NCBI RefSeq assembly: GCF_030908245.1
Contig: NZ_JAVFJJ010000003.1
Coordinates: forward strand, 248,001 to 312,000
Direction of reading: 5' to 3'
From: Sinomonas sp. ASV322
GTDB lineage: Bacteria; Actinomycetota; Actinomycetes; Actinomycetales; Micrococcaceae
Length of the DNA stretch: 64,000 nucleotides
Shown here one piece after another: positions 25,394 through 35,409 of the stretch. The position numbers and the translations under genes are program-made. A model generated the notes under the pieces. That model searched no databases and had not been told where the DNA came from. It saw nothing but the letters and a program-made list of their open reading frames with translations. The stretch's first letter is position 1; each line of letters starts with the position of its first letter.

Positions 25394-26637
25394 TACGCGG
25401 CCTCCGTCGCGGGAAGGACCTCGGCGACCTGATCGCGGGAGCCGCGCGTCGCCGTCGTCCGTGCTCTGAAGACCCACGCCTTGAGGAGCCCGAACCGCAG
25501 GATCGTCGCGACGACATTCGCGGCGGTGAGCGTCACGAGCTCGGCCGTGGCGCCCGGCTGCGAGGCCACGGCGTGCAGGACGACGAGCGACGACGCGGTG
25601 AGTCCCCACGCGAGGCCGAACACAATGAGTCCCTGGAACTGCTGGACGCTGTAGTGCTCGGGGCCGCGGATGCCGAACGTGAACCGCCGGTTGGCGGCGG
25701 TGTTGAGCACGGCCGTGACGAGGAGCGCGGAGAAGTTCGCGAACTGCGCCCCGAGGCCCGGCTGGAGGAGCAGGTATAGGAGCGCGAACGCGAGGGTCGA
25801 GAAGACTCCGACGGCGCAGAAGCGCAGCACTTGGCCGAAGAAGGACGGCGCCCTCCCGGGCAGCAGCGGGCGCCGTCCAAGCTCCGCGTAGATGGCCGCG
25901 AGCGGCACTTTGCCGCGGGCGAGGGAGCCCGCGACGCGCACGATGCCGCGCATGTCGTCGAGCGCGGTCTGCCTGATGTCGACGGTGCTCGTGGGATCGT
26001 CTGTCCAGTCGACGGGAATCTCGTGAATGCGCAGTCCGGCGCGCTCCGCGAGGACAAGCAGCTCGGTGTCGAAGAACCACTTGTTGTCCTCGACGTGGGG
26101 CAGGAGCGCCCGCGCGACCTCGGCCCGCATCGCCTTGAAGCCGCATTGGGCGTCGGAGAAGCGCACGCCGAGGGCACCGTGCAGCATCGCGTTGTAGGTG
26201 CGGGAGATGAACTCGCGCTTCGCACCGCGGACCACGCGGCAGCCGCGGCGAAGGCGCGTGCCGATCGAGATGTCCGAATGCCCCGAGAGGAGCGGGGCGA
26301 TGAGGGGCGGAAGCGCGGCGAGATCGGTCGAGAGGTCGACGTCGAGATAGGCGACGACCTCCGCGGGCGACGCCGCCCACGCGTCGCGAAGCGCGTACCC
26401 GCGCCCCTTCGTGGCGAGCCGGCGGTAGACGACGCCGTCGAACTCCTCGGCGAGCGCCTCGCCGATCGCCCGGGTGCTGTCGGTGCTCGCGTTGTCCGCG
26501 ATGGTCACGCGCCACGGGACGTGGAACGCGTCGTCGAGGTACGCCACGAGCGTCGTGACGCACGCGCTCAGGCTGAGCTCTTCGTTGAAGACCGGAACGA
26601 CGATGTCGATCGCCAGGGCCCCGTTTCCACTGGTCAT
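25393..26637 (-). CDS. GT2 glycosyltransferase fused to a GtrA membrane domain
   Basis: 414 aa. Residues ~10-245 form a dolichyl-phosphate-mannose-synthase-like GT2 domain (IDIVVPVFNEELSLSACVTT, IADNASTDSTRAIGE, YLDVDLSTDL, DAQCGFKAMR, DNKWFFDTELLVLAERAGLR). Residues ~275-395 form a four-helix GtrA domain (LRFCAVGVFSTLAFALLYLL, NTAANRRFTFG). It likely makes and flips a polyprenyl-phosphate sugar that the two following GT39 enzymes use. The ATG 26637 has no ribosome site but a -10 box 7 nt upstream. Frames extending further upstream are antisense to glmM and rejected. Confidence 0.92.
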   Translation of the reverse strand: MTSGNGALAIDIVVPVFNEELSLSACVTTLVAYLDDAFHVPWRVTIADNASTDSTRAIGEALAEEFDGVVYRRLATKGRGYALRDAWAASPAEVVAYLDVDLSTDLAALPPLIAPLLSGHSDISIGTRLRRGCRVVRGAKREFISRTYNAMLHGALGVRFSDAQCGFKAMRAEVARALLPHVEDNKWFFDTELLVLAERAGLRIHEIPVDWTDDPTSTVDIRQTALDDMRGIVRVAGSLARGKVPLAAIYAELGRRPLLPGRAPSFFGQVLRFCAVGVFSTLAFALLYLLLQPGLGAQFANFSALLVTAVLNTAANRRFTFGIRGPEHYSVQQFQGLIVFGLAWGLTASSLVVLHAVASQPGATAELVTLTAANVVATILRFGLLKAWVFRARTTATRGSRDQVAEVLPATEAA

Positions 26638-26650
26638 GCCGATCAAGGTA
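26638..26650 (-). promoter_or_regulatory. leaderless promoter of GT2-GtrA gene (-10 TACCTT)
   Basis: TACCTT (complement of 26645-26650) is 7 nt from the ATG at 26637. No Shine-Dalgarno sequence is visible. The rest of the 276-bp gap to glmM has no clear feature apart from the glmM promoter. Confidence 0.5.
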
Positions 26651-26899
26651 GGGGCCGGACGATGGCTCCCACCATAGCCTCTGGGAAAGACGAGTACCGG
26701 ACGCGGGGAAGTCAGGTAGTGGCCCCTTCCACTCGACTTCACTCTCGTGTCGATGCCCCAAAATCGAGTACTTGACCGCGCGATCCAAGTAGTGCGTCCG
26801 ACCCCGCCGCCCGCTAGCCTCACATCACCCGGACAGGCATCGAATGCGGCATGGCCTTCGGCTCCGAGGTCACGGGACTGCCCCTTGTCCGGCTCCACG

Positions 26900-26913
26900 T
26901 ACACTAGGACGCG
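26900..26913 (+). promoter_or_regulatory. leaderless promoter of glmM (-10 TACACT)
   Basis: TACACT at 26900-26905 is followed by 8 nt and ATG 26914, with no ribosome site. Confidence 0.6.
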
Positions 26914-28263
26914 ATGACTAGGCTTTTCGGAACGGACGGCGTCCGCGGCTTGGCCAATGGCCTCCTCGACGCGCAGCTTGCACTCAGGCTTTCTCAGGCG
27001 GCCGCGGTCGTGCTCGGGCACCGCGAGGTCCCGGAGGGGGTTCGGCCGCGTGCGGTGCTCGCGAGGGATCCGCGGGCGAGCGGGGAGTTCCTCAGCGCGG
27101 CGGTGGAGGCGGGCCTGGCAAGCGCGGGCGTCGACGTCTATGACGCGGGCGTGCTCCCGACCCCGGCTGCGGCGTACCTCGTGGCGGACCTCGAGGCGGA
27201 CTTCGGGGTCATGATCTCGGCGTCGCACAACCCTGCCCCGGACAACGGGATCAAGTTCTTCGCGCGCGGCGGGCACAAGCTCCCGGACGAGGTCGAGGAC
27301 GCGATCGAGGCCGAGCTCGCGAGCGAGCCGGTGCGCCCCACGGGCGCGGGGGTGGGCCGGGTGCGCCGTTTCGCCGACGCCGAGGACCGCTACGTCGTGC
27401 ACCTGCTCACGACGCTCCCGCACCGCCTCGACGGGCTCACGGTCGTCCTGGACTGCGCGCACGGTGCGGCGTCGGGCTGTTCGCCGCAGGTCTTCAAGGA
27501 CGCGGGGGCCAGGGTCATCGTGATCGGCGCGGACCCGGATGGGCTCAACATCAACGACGGCGTGGGCTCGACGCACCTCGAGGTGCTTCAGGCTGCCGTG
27601 CGCGAGCACGGGGCGGATCTGGGCATCGCGCACGACGGCGACGCCGACCGGTGCCTCGCGGTCGACCACGAGGGCAGCGTCGTGGACGGCGACCAGATCA
27701 TGGCGATCCTCTCCCTGGCCCTCAAGGAGGCCGGCAGGCTGCGGGACGACGTGCTCGTCGCGACGGTCATGAGCAACCTGGGCCTCAAGCTGGCCCTGCG
27801 CGAGGCGGGCGTGACGATCCGCGAGACCGCCGTCGGCGACCGCTACGTCCTCGAGGAGATGCGGGCCAACGGCTACTCCCTCGGCGGCGAGCAGAGCGGC
27901 CACGTGATCTTCCTCGACTACGCGACGACGGGCGACGGCGTCCTGACGGGCCTCCAGCTCGCGGCCCGGATGGCCGGGACGGGCAAGACGCTCAAGGAGC
28001 TCGCCTCGGTCATGACCCGGCTTCCGCAGGTGCTCATCAACGTCAAGGGCGTGGACAAGGCGCGCGTCACGGCGGACGACGGCGTGCGCCTCGCCGTCGC
28101 GGAGGCCGAGGCCGAGCTCGGGGACACCGGCAGGGTCCTCCTGCGCCCCTCGGGCACCGAGCCCCTCGTGCGCGTCATGGTCGAGGCGGCCGACCAGGCG
28201 ACGGCGCAGGCCATCGCCGAGCGCCTCGCCGCCGTCGTCCAGAGCCAACTCGCCCTCGCCTGA
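26914..28263 (+). CDS. glmM: phosphoglucosamine mutase
   Basis: Converts glucosamine-6-phosphate to glucosamine-1-phosphate for UDP-GlcNAc and the cell wall. 449 aa, normal length. The N-terminal [11 protein letters not shown], the active-site serine in [16 protein letters not shown] (Ser104), the Mg-binding loop DGDADRCLA (about 243) and the phosphate-binding [14 protein letters not shown] near the C-terminus are all present. It works with glmS, found 3.7 kb downstream. Confidence 0.97.
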   Translation: MTRLFGTDGVRGLANGLLDAQLALRLSQAAAVVLGHREVPEGVRPRAVLARDPRASGEFLSAAVEAGLASAGVDVYDAGVLPTPAAAYLVADLEADFGVMISASHNPAPDNGIKFFARGGHKLPDEVEDAIEAELASEPVRPTGAGVGRVRRFADAEDRYVVHLLTTLPHRLDGLTVVLDCAHGAASGCSPQVFKDAGARVIVIGADPDGLNINDGVGSTHLEVLQAAVREHGADLGIAHDGDADRCLAVDHEGSVVDGDQIMAILSLALKEAGRLRDDVLVATVMSNLGLKLALREAGVTIRETAVGDRYVLEEMRANGYSLGGEQSGHVIFLDYATTGDGVLTGLQLAARMAGTGKTLKELASVMTRLPQVLINVKGVDKARVTADDGVRLAVAEAEAELGDTGRVLLRPSGTEPLVRVMVEAADQATAQAIAERLAAVVQSQLALA

Positions 28264-28274
28264 TTCCTCCCGCA

Positions 28275-28451
28275 CCGTCGTTTGGGGGTCACCTCCCGTG
28301 GGTGTGCCGTCGTTTGGGGGTCACCTCCCGTGGGTGTGCCGTCGTTTGGGGGTCACCTCCCGTGGGTGTGCCGTCGTTTGGGGGTCACCTCCCGTGGGTT
28401 GGACCCGCAGGAGGTGACCTCTGGATGGCGGGCGACCCGCAGGAGGTGACC
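28275..28451. repeat. 32-bp periodic array, four forward and two inverted units
   Basis: A 17-bp motif (GGTCACCTCCCGTGGGT) recurs with a 32-bp period: three full units plus a fourth nearly full one at 28275-28306, 28307-28338, 28339-28370 and 28371-28399. Two inverted copies (ACCCGCAGGAGGTGACC) start at 28403 and 28435, again 32 bp apart. The last forward and first inverted copies form a 17-bp hairpin (15 paired, 3-nt loop, 28383-28419). The forward units are identical, including the spacers. The array fills the gap between glmM and the methyltransferase promoter. Confidence 0.92.
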
Positions 28452-28475
28452 CCTAGACGGGAGGGGGACGGCGCG

Positions 28476-28487
28476 TAGGCTAGCCGC
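28476..28487 (+). promoter_or_regulatory. leaderless promoter of the methyltransferase (-10 TAGGCT)
   Basis: TAGGCT at 28476-28481 is 6 nt before ATG 28488. The last inverted repeat unit ends 24 bp upstream of it, so the repeats lie where activators or repressors would bind. Confidence 0.55.
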
Positions 28488-29564
28488 ATGCGCACGCCGC
28501 CTCCCGCCGTCGTCCGCTTCGTCCAACGGCTCAGCCGGACGCTCGGCCGCGCCGGGGCCGCGCTCAAGCCGCGGCAGGCCAGACTCCTCGACCTCACGGG
28601 TGGCGTCGCCGCGATCATGCTCATGCGCGCGGCGGTGCAGACACGATTGGTCGAACCGCTCGCGGCCGGGCCGCTCACGGCAGGCGAGGTCGCGCGGCGG
28701 CTTGGGCTCCACGCCGACACGGTCCACCGCGTGCTGCGCGGGCTCGCGGTGTACGGCCTCGCCCGCCTGGCACCGGACGGGCGCTTCTCGCTCACGTCCA
28801 CGGGCCGCCTGCTCCTCGACGGCGATCCGCATTCGATGGCGGGGTGGATCCGCTACGTGACGTCGCCCATGGTCATCCTCGGTTGGTCCCGTCTCCCGGA
28901 GACGCTCCGGGACGGGCGTCCCGCGTTCAACGCGGCGACGGGCACGACGATCTGGCAGCACCTTGCCGAGCACCCGGAGGAGGAGGAAGGCTTCGCCCGC
29001 ACGATGCGCGAACTCACCCTCCTCGCAGCGCCGCTCATCATCGCCGCCTACCCTTGGCCGCGTTCGGGGACGGTGTGCGACGTCGGCGGGGGAGCGGGCG
29101 GCATGCTCGCCGAGGTCCTGCGCGCTCGCGAGGGCCTGAGGGGCCTCCTCGTCGATCAGCCGGGCCCGCTCGCCGCCGCGCGTGACTACCTCGCGTCGCA
29201 GGGAGTGGCGGACCGCGTTGACCTCGTCGAGGGGGACCTGTTCGACGGTCTCGAGGCGAGCGCGGACGTCTATCTGCTCAAGGACGTCCTCCACGATTGG
29301 GACGACGCCCAGTGCGCACGGATCCTCGGCACCATCCGGGCCGCCGCCCCGCGCGGAGCCCGCGTCCTCATCCTCGAATGGCTCCAGGAGCCGAATCGCG
29401 CGGAGTTCCCCGTCTCGATCTCCGACCTCATGATGCTCGCGCAGACGGAGGGGCGGCAGCGATCCGCCGATGAATTCTTCGCGATCGCGGCCGAGGCGGG
29501 CTTCGCCGCCGGGCGGGTCATCGATTCGGGAGCCTACGGAATCGTCGAGCTGACGGCGGTCTGA
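28488..29564 (+). CDS. SAM-dependent O-methyltransferase (O-MT family 2, wHTH dimerisation domain)
   Basis: 358 aa. The N-terminal half is a winged-helix dimerisation domain (LTAGEVARRLGLHADTVHRV, GLARLAPDGRFSLTSTGRLL). The C-terminal half is a class I methyltransferase fold with the SAM motif VCDVGGGAGGML (about 196-207) and the catalytic region LLKDVLHDWDDAQCARIL, where His is the likely base. This layout is that of plant-type O-methyltransferases, CrtF and antibiotic O-methyltransferases. The substrate cannot be told. It stands alone with its own promoter and a downstream bidirectional terminator. Confidence 0.9.
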   Translation: MRTPPPAVVRFVQRLSRTLGRAGAALKPRQARLLDLTGGVAAIMLMRAAVQTRLVEPLAAGPLTAGEVARRLGLHADTVHRVLRGLAVYGLARLAPDGRFSLTSTGRLLLDGDPHSMAGWIRYVTSPMVILGWSRLPETLRDGRPAFNAATGTTIWQHLAEHPEEEEGFARTMRELTLLAAPLIIAAYPWPRSGTVCDVGGGAGGMLAEVLRAREGLRGLLVDQPGPLAAARDYLASQGVADRVDLVEGDLFDGLEASADVYLLKDVLHDWDDAQCARILGTIRAAAPRGARVLILEWLQEPNRAEFPVSISDLMMLAQTEGRQRSADEFFAIAAEAGFAAGRVIDSGAYGIVELTAV

Positions 29565-29581
29565 AGCGCCGGGCAGACGGA

Positions 29582-29613
29582 CACGGCCGCCCACCTCGTG
29601 GTGGACGGCCGTG
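29582..29613. terminator. bidirectional terminator between methyltransferase and mscL
   Basis: Near-perfect hairpin: arms CACGGCCG (29582-29589) and CCACC (29591-29595) pair with 29600-29604 and 29606-29613, with one C/A mismatch and a 4-nt loop. It lies between two convergent stop codons (29564 and 29628). Confidence 0.8.
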
Positions 29614-29627
29614 CGAGCCTCTCGGCC

Positions 29628-30017
29628 CTAGTTCTGGCGCGCCTGCAGGGAGTCGCGGATCTCCGTGAGGAGGGCGATCTGCGGATCGACGGCCTCGCCG
29701 TCCGCCTCCTCCTTGATGCCGAGCTTCCGGTTGCGGCGCTCGATCAGGTGGTTCATCGGCACGACGACCACGAAGTAGATCGCGGCCGCGATGATGAGGA
29801 AGTTGACGACCGCCGTGAGGAACACGCCGATCTTGACCGGGCCGAACACGAGGAAGCTGTCGAAGTTCGGCTGCCCCACGATGAGCGAGATGATGGGCAT
29901 GAGCACGTTCTGCACGAGGGCCGTGACAACCGCGCTGAACGCTGCGCCCACGATGACGGCGACGGCAAGGTCTACGACGTTGCCCTTCATGATGAATTCT
30001 TTGAAACCGTTGAGCAT
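29628..30017 (-). CDS. mscL: large-conductance mechanosensitive channel
   Basis: Pentameric channel that opens under membrane tension to release solutes after osmotic downshock. 129 aa. The N-terminus FKEFIMKGNVVDLAVAVIVG and pore helix AAFSAVVTALVQNVLMPIIS are characteristic, followed by a second membrane helix and a charged C-terminal helix (LIERRNRKLGIKEEADGE, ALLTEIRDSLQ). ATG 30017 lacks a ribosome site but has -10 TAGTCT 7 nt upstream. Confidence 0.96.
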   Translation of the reverse strand: MLNGFKEFIMKGNVVDLAVAVIVGAAFSAVVTALVQNVLMPIISLIVGQPNFDSFLVFGPVKIGVFLTAVVNFLIIAAAIYFVVVVPMNHLIERRNRKLGIKEEADGEAVDPQIALLTEIRDSLQARQN

Positions 30018-30030
30018 GGCGACAAGACTA
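30018..30030 (-). promoter_or_regulatory. leaderless promoter of mscL (-10 TAGTCT)
   Basis: TAGTCT (complement of 30025-30030) is separated by 7 nt from ATG 30017. Confidence 0.55.
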
Positions 30031-30100
30031 GCCGGACCATAGTGGCTGTTATGTGAACCGCGAGTAACTTCTTGCCCTCCGTGTCGGTCGGGTGACCGGC

Positions 30101-30970
30101 TCAGTACGTCGGCGCGGCCGGGAGACCGAAGTACTCCTCGAGGGTCGCAACGCCTCGGCGCTTCATGTCCGTCGAGGCCTCGATGCCGATGAATCGCACG
30201 TGCCAGGGCTCGTAGTAGTAGCCCGTGATGTCGTGGAGCATGAACGGATATCGGACGATGAATCCGAATTCGTACGCGTGCTCGGCGATCCATCGCGCGG
30301 CCGAGGTGCCCGCGAAGCAGGGCGCAAAGTTGCACCCGCCGGGGGCGCCGACGTCGAACGCCCATCCTGTCTGGTGTTCCGAATGCCCGGGCCGCGCCGA
30401 CGCGACGTCCGCCATCGCCTGTCCATGCGCGGCGACCTGCGCGTTGTACGTCGCAACCTGCGTTGCGTACGAGCGGTAGCCGCTCGCGAGGGTCATGCTC
30501 GCGCCAGCGCCCGCGGCGGCCGCGAAGAGCGCCTCGGCCGCGCGCGCCGTCGTCGGATGCACCTGAGCGCTCTCGCCGCTGACCTCGAGGGGAACGTTGG
30601 GGCGCGCGAGCGGCGGGGCGTAGTCGATCGGGTTGAGCGGCCTGCGCTTGTTCACCACGACCCACTGGCTCGCCGGGTCGGTGAGCGAGTACGCGAGAGA
30701 GCTTGCGGTGGCGGGAGCCGACGTAAGCGGGCCCGCGGCGGGCGGCGTCGACGACGGCGCGACGCTCGGTGAGGCGGACGGGGCGAGGGAGGGCCCGGGA
30801 GCAGACGACGATGGCGTGGGGCCCGCCGACGTCGGCGTCGCGGTTCCCGACGGGGCTCGCTCGGCGGGCGCGCACGCCGTGAGGCCGAGGCTGAGCGTGG
30901 CGAGTGCGACGGTCCGGCGGGAGACGATTCGGGGCGTGGGTTCGTGTGGGCCGTCGCGCATGCGCGTCAC
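30101..30970 (-). CDS. VanY-type D-alanyl-D-alanine carboxypeptidase lipoprotein (M15B)
   Basis: 289 aa. The N-terminus has a twin-arginine-like [17 protein letters not shown] with a lipobox (LTAC), then a long Ser/Pro/Ala-rich linker. The catalytic domain shows the zinc and active-site motifs [29 protein letters not shown] and EPWHVRFIG. It should trim D-Ala from peptidoglycan stem peptides at the outer membrane face. The GTG at 30970 overlaps the coaA stop; an ATG at 30961 is an alternative. Likely co-transcribed with coaA. Confidence 0.9.
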   Translation of the reverse strand: MTRMRDGPHEPTPRIVSRRTVALATLSLGLTACAPAERAPSGTATPTSAGPTPSSSAPGPSLAPSASPSVAPSSTPPAAGPLTSAPATASSLAYSLTDPASQWVVVNKRRPLNPIDYAPPLARPNVPLEVSGESAQVHPTTARAAEALFAAAAGAGASMTLASGYRSYATQVATYNAQVAAHGQAMADVASARPGHSEHQTGWAFDVGAPGGCNFAPCFAGTSAARWIAEHAYEFGFIVRYPFMLHDITGYYYEPWHVRFIGIEASTDMKRRGVATLEEYFGLPAAPTY

Positions 30971-31932
30971 ACCTTTCTCAAGAGCATCCTGCGCATCGAG
31001 TGGTCCGCGTCCTTCGTCAGCACGAGCTGGGCACGGCCGCGGGTCGGGAGGACGTTCTGGATGAGGTTCGGTTCGTTGATGCCCTTCCAGATGCTACGCG
31101 CGGTGGCCACGGCCTCGGAATCCGAGAGCGAGGCGTAGCGGTGGAAGTAGCTCTCGGGCTGGGCGAACGCTCCCGAGCGGAGCTTGAGGAAGCGCTGCAC
31201 GTACCACTCTTCGATGTAGCTCGTCTTGGCATCGACGTAGACCGAGAAGTCGAAGAAGTCGCTCAGGGCCAGCCCGGTCGTGCCGTCGTGGCGGGGGCGG
31301 GCCGGCGCGAGGACGTTGAGCCCCTCGACGATGAGGACGTCGGGACGCCGCACGACCGTCTCCTCCCCGGGCACGATGTCGTACGTGAGGTGCGAGTAGC
31401 GCGGCGCGCGGACCTCTTCGGCTCCAGACTTGATCTCGGCGACGAAACGCAGGAGCGCGCGCCGGTCGTAGGACTCCGGGAAGCCCTTGCGCTCGAGCAG
31501 CCCGCGCCGCGCGAGCTCGGCGAGGGGGTAGAGGAAGCCGTCGGTCGTGATGAGCTGGACGTCCGGCGTCGAGGGCCAGCGCCGGAGCATCTCCCGCAGG
31601 ACGCGCGAGATCGTGGACTTCCCGACGGCTACGGAGCCCGCGACGCCGATCACGAACGGGGTCCTCTGCGTCTGCTCCCCGAGGAACGTCGACGTGGCCG
31701 AATGCAGCTGGCCGGACGCTTCGACGTAGAGCGAGAGAAGGCGGCTGAGGGGAAGGTAGACCTCGCGGATCTCGCGCATGTCGAGCGGATCCCCGAGACC
31801 GCGCAGACGCTCGATGTCCTCCTGGTTGAGCGGCTGCTCCATCCGGTCGGCAAGCTGCGACCAGCGGGCGCGGTCGAGCTCGACGAACGGGGTGGCGCCG
31901 TCGCCGTCGAACTCGCTCCTGTACAGACTCAC
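30967..31932 (-). CDS. coaA: type I pantothenate kinase
   Basis: First step of coenzyme A synthesis, phosphorylating pantothenate. 321 aa, GTG start. The P-loop [12 protein letters not shown] (about 96-107), [26 protein letters not shown] and [11 protein letters not shown] are typical of the CoaA family; [12 protein letters not shown]-like residues appear at the C-terminus ([15 protein letters not shown]). It is divergent from glmS with a 61-bp gap; a -10-like CAGAAT is 7 nt before the GTG. Confidence 0.96.
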   Translation of the reverse strand: MSLYRSEFDGDGATPFVELDRARWSQLADRMEQPLNQEDIERLRGLGDPLDMREIREVYLPLSRLLSLYVEASGQLHSATSTFLGEQTQRTPFVIGVAGSVAVGKSTISRVLREMLRRWPSTPDVQLITTDGFLYPLAELARRGLLERKGFPESYDRRALLRFVAEIKSGAEEVRAPRYSHLTYDIVPGEETVVRRPDVLIVEGLNVLAPARPRHDGTTGLALSDFFDFSVYVDAKTSYIEEWYVQRFLKLRSGAFAQPESYFHRYASLSDSEAVATARSIWKGINEPNLIQNVLPTRGRAQLVLTKDADHSMRRMLLRKV

Positions 31933-31980
31933 TCAGGTGATTCTGCCAACACCTCAGCGCGGAGCGAAATGCGTCGCCGG

Positions 31981-31993
31981 TAGGATGGAGCGC
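31981..31993 (+). promoter_or_regulatory. leaderless promoter of glmS (-10 TAGGAT)
   Basis: TAGGAT at 31981-31986 is followed by 7 nt and ATG 31994. No ribosome site is visible. Confidence 0.6.
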
Positions 31994-33871
<1,878 letters not shown>

Positions 33872-33880
33872 CGGCGACGG

Positions 33881-34441
33881 TCACCGGCCGACGACGAGAC
33901 CCCGCACGTAGGCCGCCTGGCCTACGTGCTGGGTCGCATCGTTGAGAATGCTCACGAGGCGAACGCCCGCCGTCACGGGAGGAGACCAGCGGTAGTCCAC
34001 GATGGTCTCGAAGTCTCCGACCCTGAGCCCTCGGAGGATCTCGATGGACCGAGCGTGGACGGCGGCGTGATAGCCCGCGAGGAGCTCGGCAGTGACGTGC
34101 GGGAACGCCGCGACCTCGTCCGACGAATGGCCGTAGCCCGTGCTTCCCTCCGGATAGGGGGTTCCCAGCCTCGGCCGCCATTCCGGCCAGAGTTGGCCGG
34201 GCGGCACGGTGTGCCCGCGGCCTCGCGGCGGTTCGGCGCCAGCGAGGACAGCCGCGAGGCCCGCGAAGTGATCATCGACGATGCGCGAGAGATGCCAGAC
34301 GATCCAGCCGATCGAGTTCGCCTTCGGGCCGGGCCGCGCGGCGATCTGGTCCGCAGAGAGGCCGAGGAGTGCGTGCTCGACTCCCTCGCGGACGCGCCCG
34401 AAACCGTCCTCGAGGATTCTCAGAGCCCAGTCCTGCGTCAT
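33881..34441 (-). CDS. DinB-fold protein (putative metal-dependent transferase)
   Basis: 186 aa four-helix DinB/YfiT-type protein. Candidate metal ligands are the His residues in GWIVWHLSRIVDDHFAG and in NDATQHVGQAAYVRG. In actinobacteria, relatives include mycothiol-dependent enzymes, but the substrate here is unknown. The ATG 34441 is preferred to a GTG/ATG further upstream, because GAGACT lies 6 nt before it and the family starts there. It is convergent with glmS, with 9 bp between the stops. Confidence 0.82.
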   Translation of the reverse strand: MTQDWALRILEDGFGRVREGVEHALLGLSADQIAARPGPKANSIGWIVWHLSRIVDDHFAGLAAVLAGAEPPRGRGHTVPPGQLWPEWRPRLGTPYPEGSTGYGHSSDEVAAFPHVTAELLAGYHAAVHARSIEILRGLRVGDFETIVDYRWSPPVTAGVRLVSILNDATQHVGQAAYVRGLVVGR

Positions 34442-34492
34442 GCGACCAGTCTCGCAGGGCCGCTGAGCGGAACGCGATGGCGCGTGCGTCAT

Positions 34493-34522
34493 CCGTTCCG
34501 TGGGAGTCGTCCGTTCCGTGGG
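34493..34522. repeat. 12-bp direct repeat upstream of acpS
   Basis: CCGTTCCGTGGG occurs at 34493-34504 and 34511-34522 (18-bp period), 16 bp upstream of the acpS -10 box and within the divergent DinB/acpS gap. It may be an operator. Confidence 0.5.
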
Positions 34523-34538
34523 GAGCGCGGGCGGACGT

Positions 34539-34550
34539 TACAGTAGCCCC
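34539..34550 (+). promoter_or_regulatory. leaderless promoter of acpS (-10 TACAGT)
   Basis: TACAGT at 34539-34544 is 6 nt before ATG 34551. Confidence 0.55.
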
Positions 34551-34901
34551 ATGGCTATCATCGGCATCGGCGTGGACGTCGTGGACATCGACCGGTTCGA
34601 GCGTCAGCTCGAGCGCACCCCGGGTCTGAGGGACCGTCTTTTCGTCCCGGCCGAACGTGAGCTCAATGCCCGTTCGCTTGCCGCACGCTTCGCCGCGAAG
34701 GAAGCCGTCGCCAAGGTTCTTGGCGCACCCGCCGGCATGAACTGGCAGGACTGCTGGATCGGCCTCGATGCCTCGGGCCCTACGATCCAGATCACGGGTA
34801 CCGTCCTCGCCGTCGCGAAGGACCGCGGCGTGCGCAAATGGCACCTGAGCATGTCGCACGACGGCGGCATCGCGACGGCGATGGTCGTCGCCGAGGGCTG
34901 A
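34551..34901 (+). CDS. acpS: holo-[acyl-carrier-protein] synthase
   Basis: Transfers 4'-phosphopantetheine from CoA to acyl carrier protein. 116 aa, normal length. Mg-binding Asp9 in [14 protein letters not shown] and the Glu in [14 protein letters not shown] are present, as is the C-terminal [17 protein letters not shown]. It sits near coaA and nnrD, a cofactor-related neighbourhood. Confidence 0.96.
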   Translation: MAIIGIGVDVVDIDRFERQLERTPGLRDRLFVPAERELNARSLAARFAAKEAVAKVLGAPAGMNWQDCWIGLDASGPTIQITGTVLAVAKDRGVRKWHLSMSHDGGIATAMVVAEG

Positions 34902-34924
34902 GCCGGGCTGGCGAGGGGAAGGTC

Positions 34925-35221
34925 TCAGACCGGTTGAGGGCGGGGCGCGTCCTGCCGCACCGCTCGCGCCGGCTCGGGGGAGACATGCATGGCGCCGGCG
35001 CCCGATGACTGGATCCGGCCGAGCGGGCTCGGCCCGATCGGAAAGAGGCTCCGCCCCGCGCTGCGGAAACGGTTGAGCGTCGCGAGCCCGAGCGCGGCCC
35101 CGAACACGCCCGAGGCTCCCCACACGAGGAGCGCGGGATCGGATGACCCGCCGACGGCTAGGTACATCCCGAGATAGGCGCTCGCAGCAACCGCTGCGGC
35201 GATGACAAGACGAATCTTCAC
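34925..35221 (-). CDS. small membrane protein of unknown function
   Basis: 98 aa, GTG start. Two hydrophobic segments (about 4-24, AAAVAASAYLGMYLAVG, and 31-48, LLVWGASGVFGAALGLATL) are followed by a basic, Pro/Arg-rich C-terminal tail that is probably cytoplasmic. I do not recognise the family. It lies alone between the stop of acpS and the start of nnrD on the opposite strand. Confidence 0.6.
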   Translation of the reverse strand: MKIRLVIAAAVAASAYLGMYLAVGGSSDPALLVWGASGVFGAALGLATLNRFRSAGRSLFPIGPSPLGRIQSSGAGAMHVSPEPARAVRQDAPRPQPV

Positions 35222-35396
35222 TGTGCCCCCATGGCTCGCGGCACCGGATTCCCGCGGACGCGTTCTCGCCTCCGCAGACTGTTTCGCAGTAGCCCAGCTG
35301 GGGAGGTGCCGCCCCCGCCAGACCCGAGCGCCAGTCTAGCCTTGCGGGGATTCGCTCTCGGACCGATCCTCAGCGCAGCCGGGCGGCGCGCGTCAC

Positions 35397-35409
35397 TACA
35401 CTCGACTCT
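35397..35409 (+). promoter_or_regulatory. leaderless promoter of nnrD (-10 TACACT)
   Basis: TACACT at 35397-35402 is 7 nt before GTG 35410. No ribosome site is visible. Confidence 0.6.

Noticed and set aside
23498-26788. Single 1096-aa fusion of GT39 with upstream sequence
   Set aside because: The first ~465 residues are the wrong frame of the GT2-GtrA gene. A good GTG start with GGAGG exists at 25393.
25393-28275. Very long minus-strand frame covering GT2-GtrA and all of glmM
   Set aside because: The part over glmM is antisense to a conserved enzyme and has low-complexity Arg/Ala/Asp translation. The real gene starts at 26637.
28275-28451. Repeat array as a CRISPR
   Set aside because: The spacers between forward units are identical, the units are only 15 bp apart, and two copies are inverted. 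No cas genes are present.
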